DNA from: Arthrobacter gallicola
Lineage (GTDB): Bacteria; Actinomycetota; Actinomycetes; Actinomycetales; Micrococcaceae
Length of the DNA stretch: 64,000 bases
Direction: 5' to 3'
Assembly (NCBI RefSeq): GCF_014836775.1
Contig: NZ_JACSQD010000008.1
Span: 149,034-213,033 of the forward strand
In this document: positions 62,811 to 64,000 of the stretch, in pieces
How positions within the stretch are numbered: the first letter of the stretch is position 1
Layout of the letters: every line of letters starts with the position of its first letter
Position numbers and translations under genes: made by a program
Notes under the pieces: model-generated
What the model was told of the DNA's origin: nothing
The model's database searches: none
Seen by the model: the letters and a program-made list of their open reading frames with translations, nothing else

Positions 62811-63698
62811 CTACTGGGTCGCCCAGCTGGCCTCGCGTGGACCATTGAAGCCCAGGGTCTCTTCAACCAGGACACGGTCGCCTGGAATAGCCGTCGGCGG
62901 AACATCCATGCAGACCTCATACTGGGCCTGCCCGCCGTTTTCGAGCGTAGGAACGGAGGTTCCCTGAAGATCAAGGACCGCGGTGCAGGTCGATTCGCTG
63001 TACTGCCGGCTGTCCGAGCCGACAAAGCTGGTGCTCAAATCCAGCCAGGGATCGCCCTCCGCGTTTCCGTTGTAGACAACGTCCAGGGTAATCAGGACGT
63101 ACTGGCCGGAGGGCGGCTGGTTAAACGGGTTGAAGTTCACGATCGCATCGGTGGCATCGAGCTGCACGCCGGATACGGTCACGGAGTACTCACCAATCTC
63201 GGCAGCGGACCCGATCGGCAGGAGATTAGGTGCTGGAGTGCCGCTGCCCGAGCCAGCTCCGGTGCCGGCAGTACCGGTGCCGGTGCCGGAAGTACCGGTA
63301 GTCGCCGGGGCAGAGGTTCCCGTGCTGTTCCCGTAGGGTCCTGCGGTGTCCCCGTACATCGAGTCGCGCAAACTGCTGAAGAATGCCGACACAAGCGCGA
63401 TGGCGATGATGGACGCAATGACGGCCAAGCCGGAAACGATGGTGCCGGCAATGGACAGCCCCTTCGCAGAGGTCCGCCGCCGAACGGCGATCACTAGGGC
63501 TGCAACAGAGAGCGCCAGGCCCACCAGGGCAACGATGAGAGCGATCACGTTCAAAAACGGTACCCAGCAGAGCACCAAACCAACGACGCCGAGAATCAGG
63601 CCGGCGAGCGCCAGTCCCCGGCCCTGGTTAGACGGTGGGCCGGTCGGCGGGTAGCCGTTGCCATAGTTGTACATCGGATCATTTGGCTGAGTACCCAT
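62811..63698 (-). CDS. DUF4190-type membrane protein with extracytoplasmic Ig-like domain
   Basis: 295 aa from the ATG at 63698 with GAGG five bases upstream. Short Pro/Asn-rich head, then two helices of the DUF4190 type (LALAGLILGVVGLVLCWVPF LNVIALIVALVGLALSVAAL and GLSIAGTIVSGLAVIASIIA), a Gly/Ser/Thr-rich spacer (GTGTGTAGTGAGSGSG) and a C-terminal beta domain like DUF4352 (IGEYSVTVSGVQLDA, GQYVLITLDVVYNG, YEVCMDVPPTAIPGDRVLVE). Cell-surface role unknown. Confidence 0.85.
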   Translation of the reverse strand: MGTQPNDPMYNYGNGYPPTGPPSNQGRGLALAGLILGVVGLVLCWVPFLNVIALIVALVGLALSVAALVIAVRRRTSAKGLSIAGTIVSGLAVIASIIAIALVSAFFSSLRDSMYGDTAGPYGNSTGTSAPATTGTSGTGTGTAGTGAGSGSGTPAPNLLPIGSAAEIGEYSVTVSGVQLDATDAIVNFNPFNQPPSGQYVLITLDVVYNGNAEGDPWLDLSTSFVGSDSRQYSESTCTAVLDLQGTSVPTLENGGQAQYEVCMDVPPTAIPGDRVLVEETLGFNGPREASWATQ

Positions 63699-63928
63699 GG
63701 TTGCCTCGCAGTGTCCGGACGCCGCAGGCAAGTGGCCGGTTTCCGGGCCCTTGCCAGCTATGGCGTCAATGGTTCCGGGTCCCTCCACCGTAGGAGCGGT
63801 CAGGATGCCCGGCAAGGCGTTGCCGCTAAGGTCCCGGAGCGTGCACTGCTCCCTGGTGCTTCAAACGGGCCGCACCTGAAAGGTCGGAAGCACCGGAGCG
63901 TCCGGCCGGCTAGGACGGCTAGGTGTAC

Positions 63929-64000
63929 TCAGACAGCAGGTTGATTACACCGGTTGATGGGTGCTTTGCCTCCGAGGCTGCCGTGCGGGCGTTGATGGTT
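63929..64000 (-). CDS. C-terminal end of an IS481-like transposase, cut by the window edge
   Basis: The 23 residues NHQRPHGSLGGKAPINRCNQ and PAV plus stop are the typical end of rve-domain transposases of the IS481/IS3 group (NYHRPH-x-x-LGGKxP). The gene continues beyond position 64000. Terminal inverted repeats cannot be placed from this side; nothing else is seen in 63699-63928. Confidence 0.85.
   Translation of the reverse strand, partial: NHQRPHGSLGGKAPINRCNQPAV

Noticed and set aside
62612..62848. Small plus-strand frame between the hydroxylase and the DUF4190 gene
   Set aside because: Val/Leu/Gly-rich composition from a GTTGG-type repeat, no Shine-Dalgarno, and it runs into the end of the opposite gene.

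Overview
The window reads as chromosomal DNA of a high-GC Gram-positive bacterium of the Arthrobacter / Micrococcaceae type. Support for this: strongly G/C-biased third codon positions, a DUF222-HNH (13E12-type) protein, a DUF3817 protein, many GTG starts, and genes whose ATG lies 6-7 nt after a TANNNT -10 box (leaderless style). It holds about 55 intact protein genes, one clear pseudogene, an IS fragment at the right edge and several intergenic repeat families. No tRNA, rRNA or CRISPR was seen. All family assignments come from reading the translations; no database search was run.

Left third (0-25.6 kb): organic-acid, aromatic and one-carbon catabolism. A lactate permease with a collagen-like insert (3.1-5.1 kb) is followed by a meta-cleavage hydratase/aldolase pair, a MetF-like reductase, an orphan ABC binding lipoprotein and a LigM-like tetrahydrofolate-dependent O-demethylase. 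Next comes an L-lactate block: lutABC transcribed leftward, a second lactate permease rightward, and a FadR-type GntR regulator. Copies of the palindrome TGGTCTGACCA (or a one-base variant) lie in the divergent lutA/lctP promoter and again upstream of a large FAD/4Fe-4S D-lactate-type dehydrogenase beyond a two-component system, suggesting one lactate regulon. A PucR-type regulator, a zinc alcohol dehydrogenase and an aldehyde dehydrogenase close this part.

Middle (25.6-41 kb): a decayed nagB; an MFS exporter with a SoxR box next to soxR; stress-type enzymes (VOC, aldo/keto reductase, DJ-1/PfpI, SDR); two repeat-rich intergenic regions (31.3-32.1 and 32.7-33.5 kb); a divergent nitrilase-family gene facing an operon of a 56-aa membrane protein, an NCS1 permease, a zinc alcohol dehydrogenase and a TetR regulator, with a 19-bp palindrome between them; a DUF5996 protein and a Bcr/CflA-type exporter.

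Right third (41-64 kb): a xylo-oligosaccharide locus (LacI regulator, ABC importer, GH3 glycosidase, CE7 acetyl esterase), an ArsR-regulated serine hydrolase operon, a formaldehyde-dehydrogenase-like oxidoreductase with a conserved partner, xylB-xylA and a divergent ROK regulator, a ClC chloride channel, a flavin-dependent oxidoreductase pair, a 3-hydroxybenzoate 4-monooxygenase-like enzyme, a DUF4190-type membrane protein, and the C-terminus of an IS481-like transposase running off the edge. A recurring pattern is one local regulator per catabolic unit with a visible palindromic operator in the adjacent promoter.
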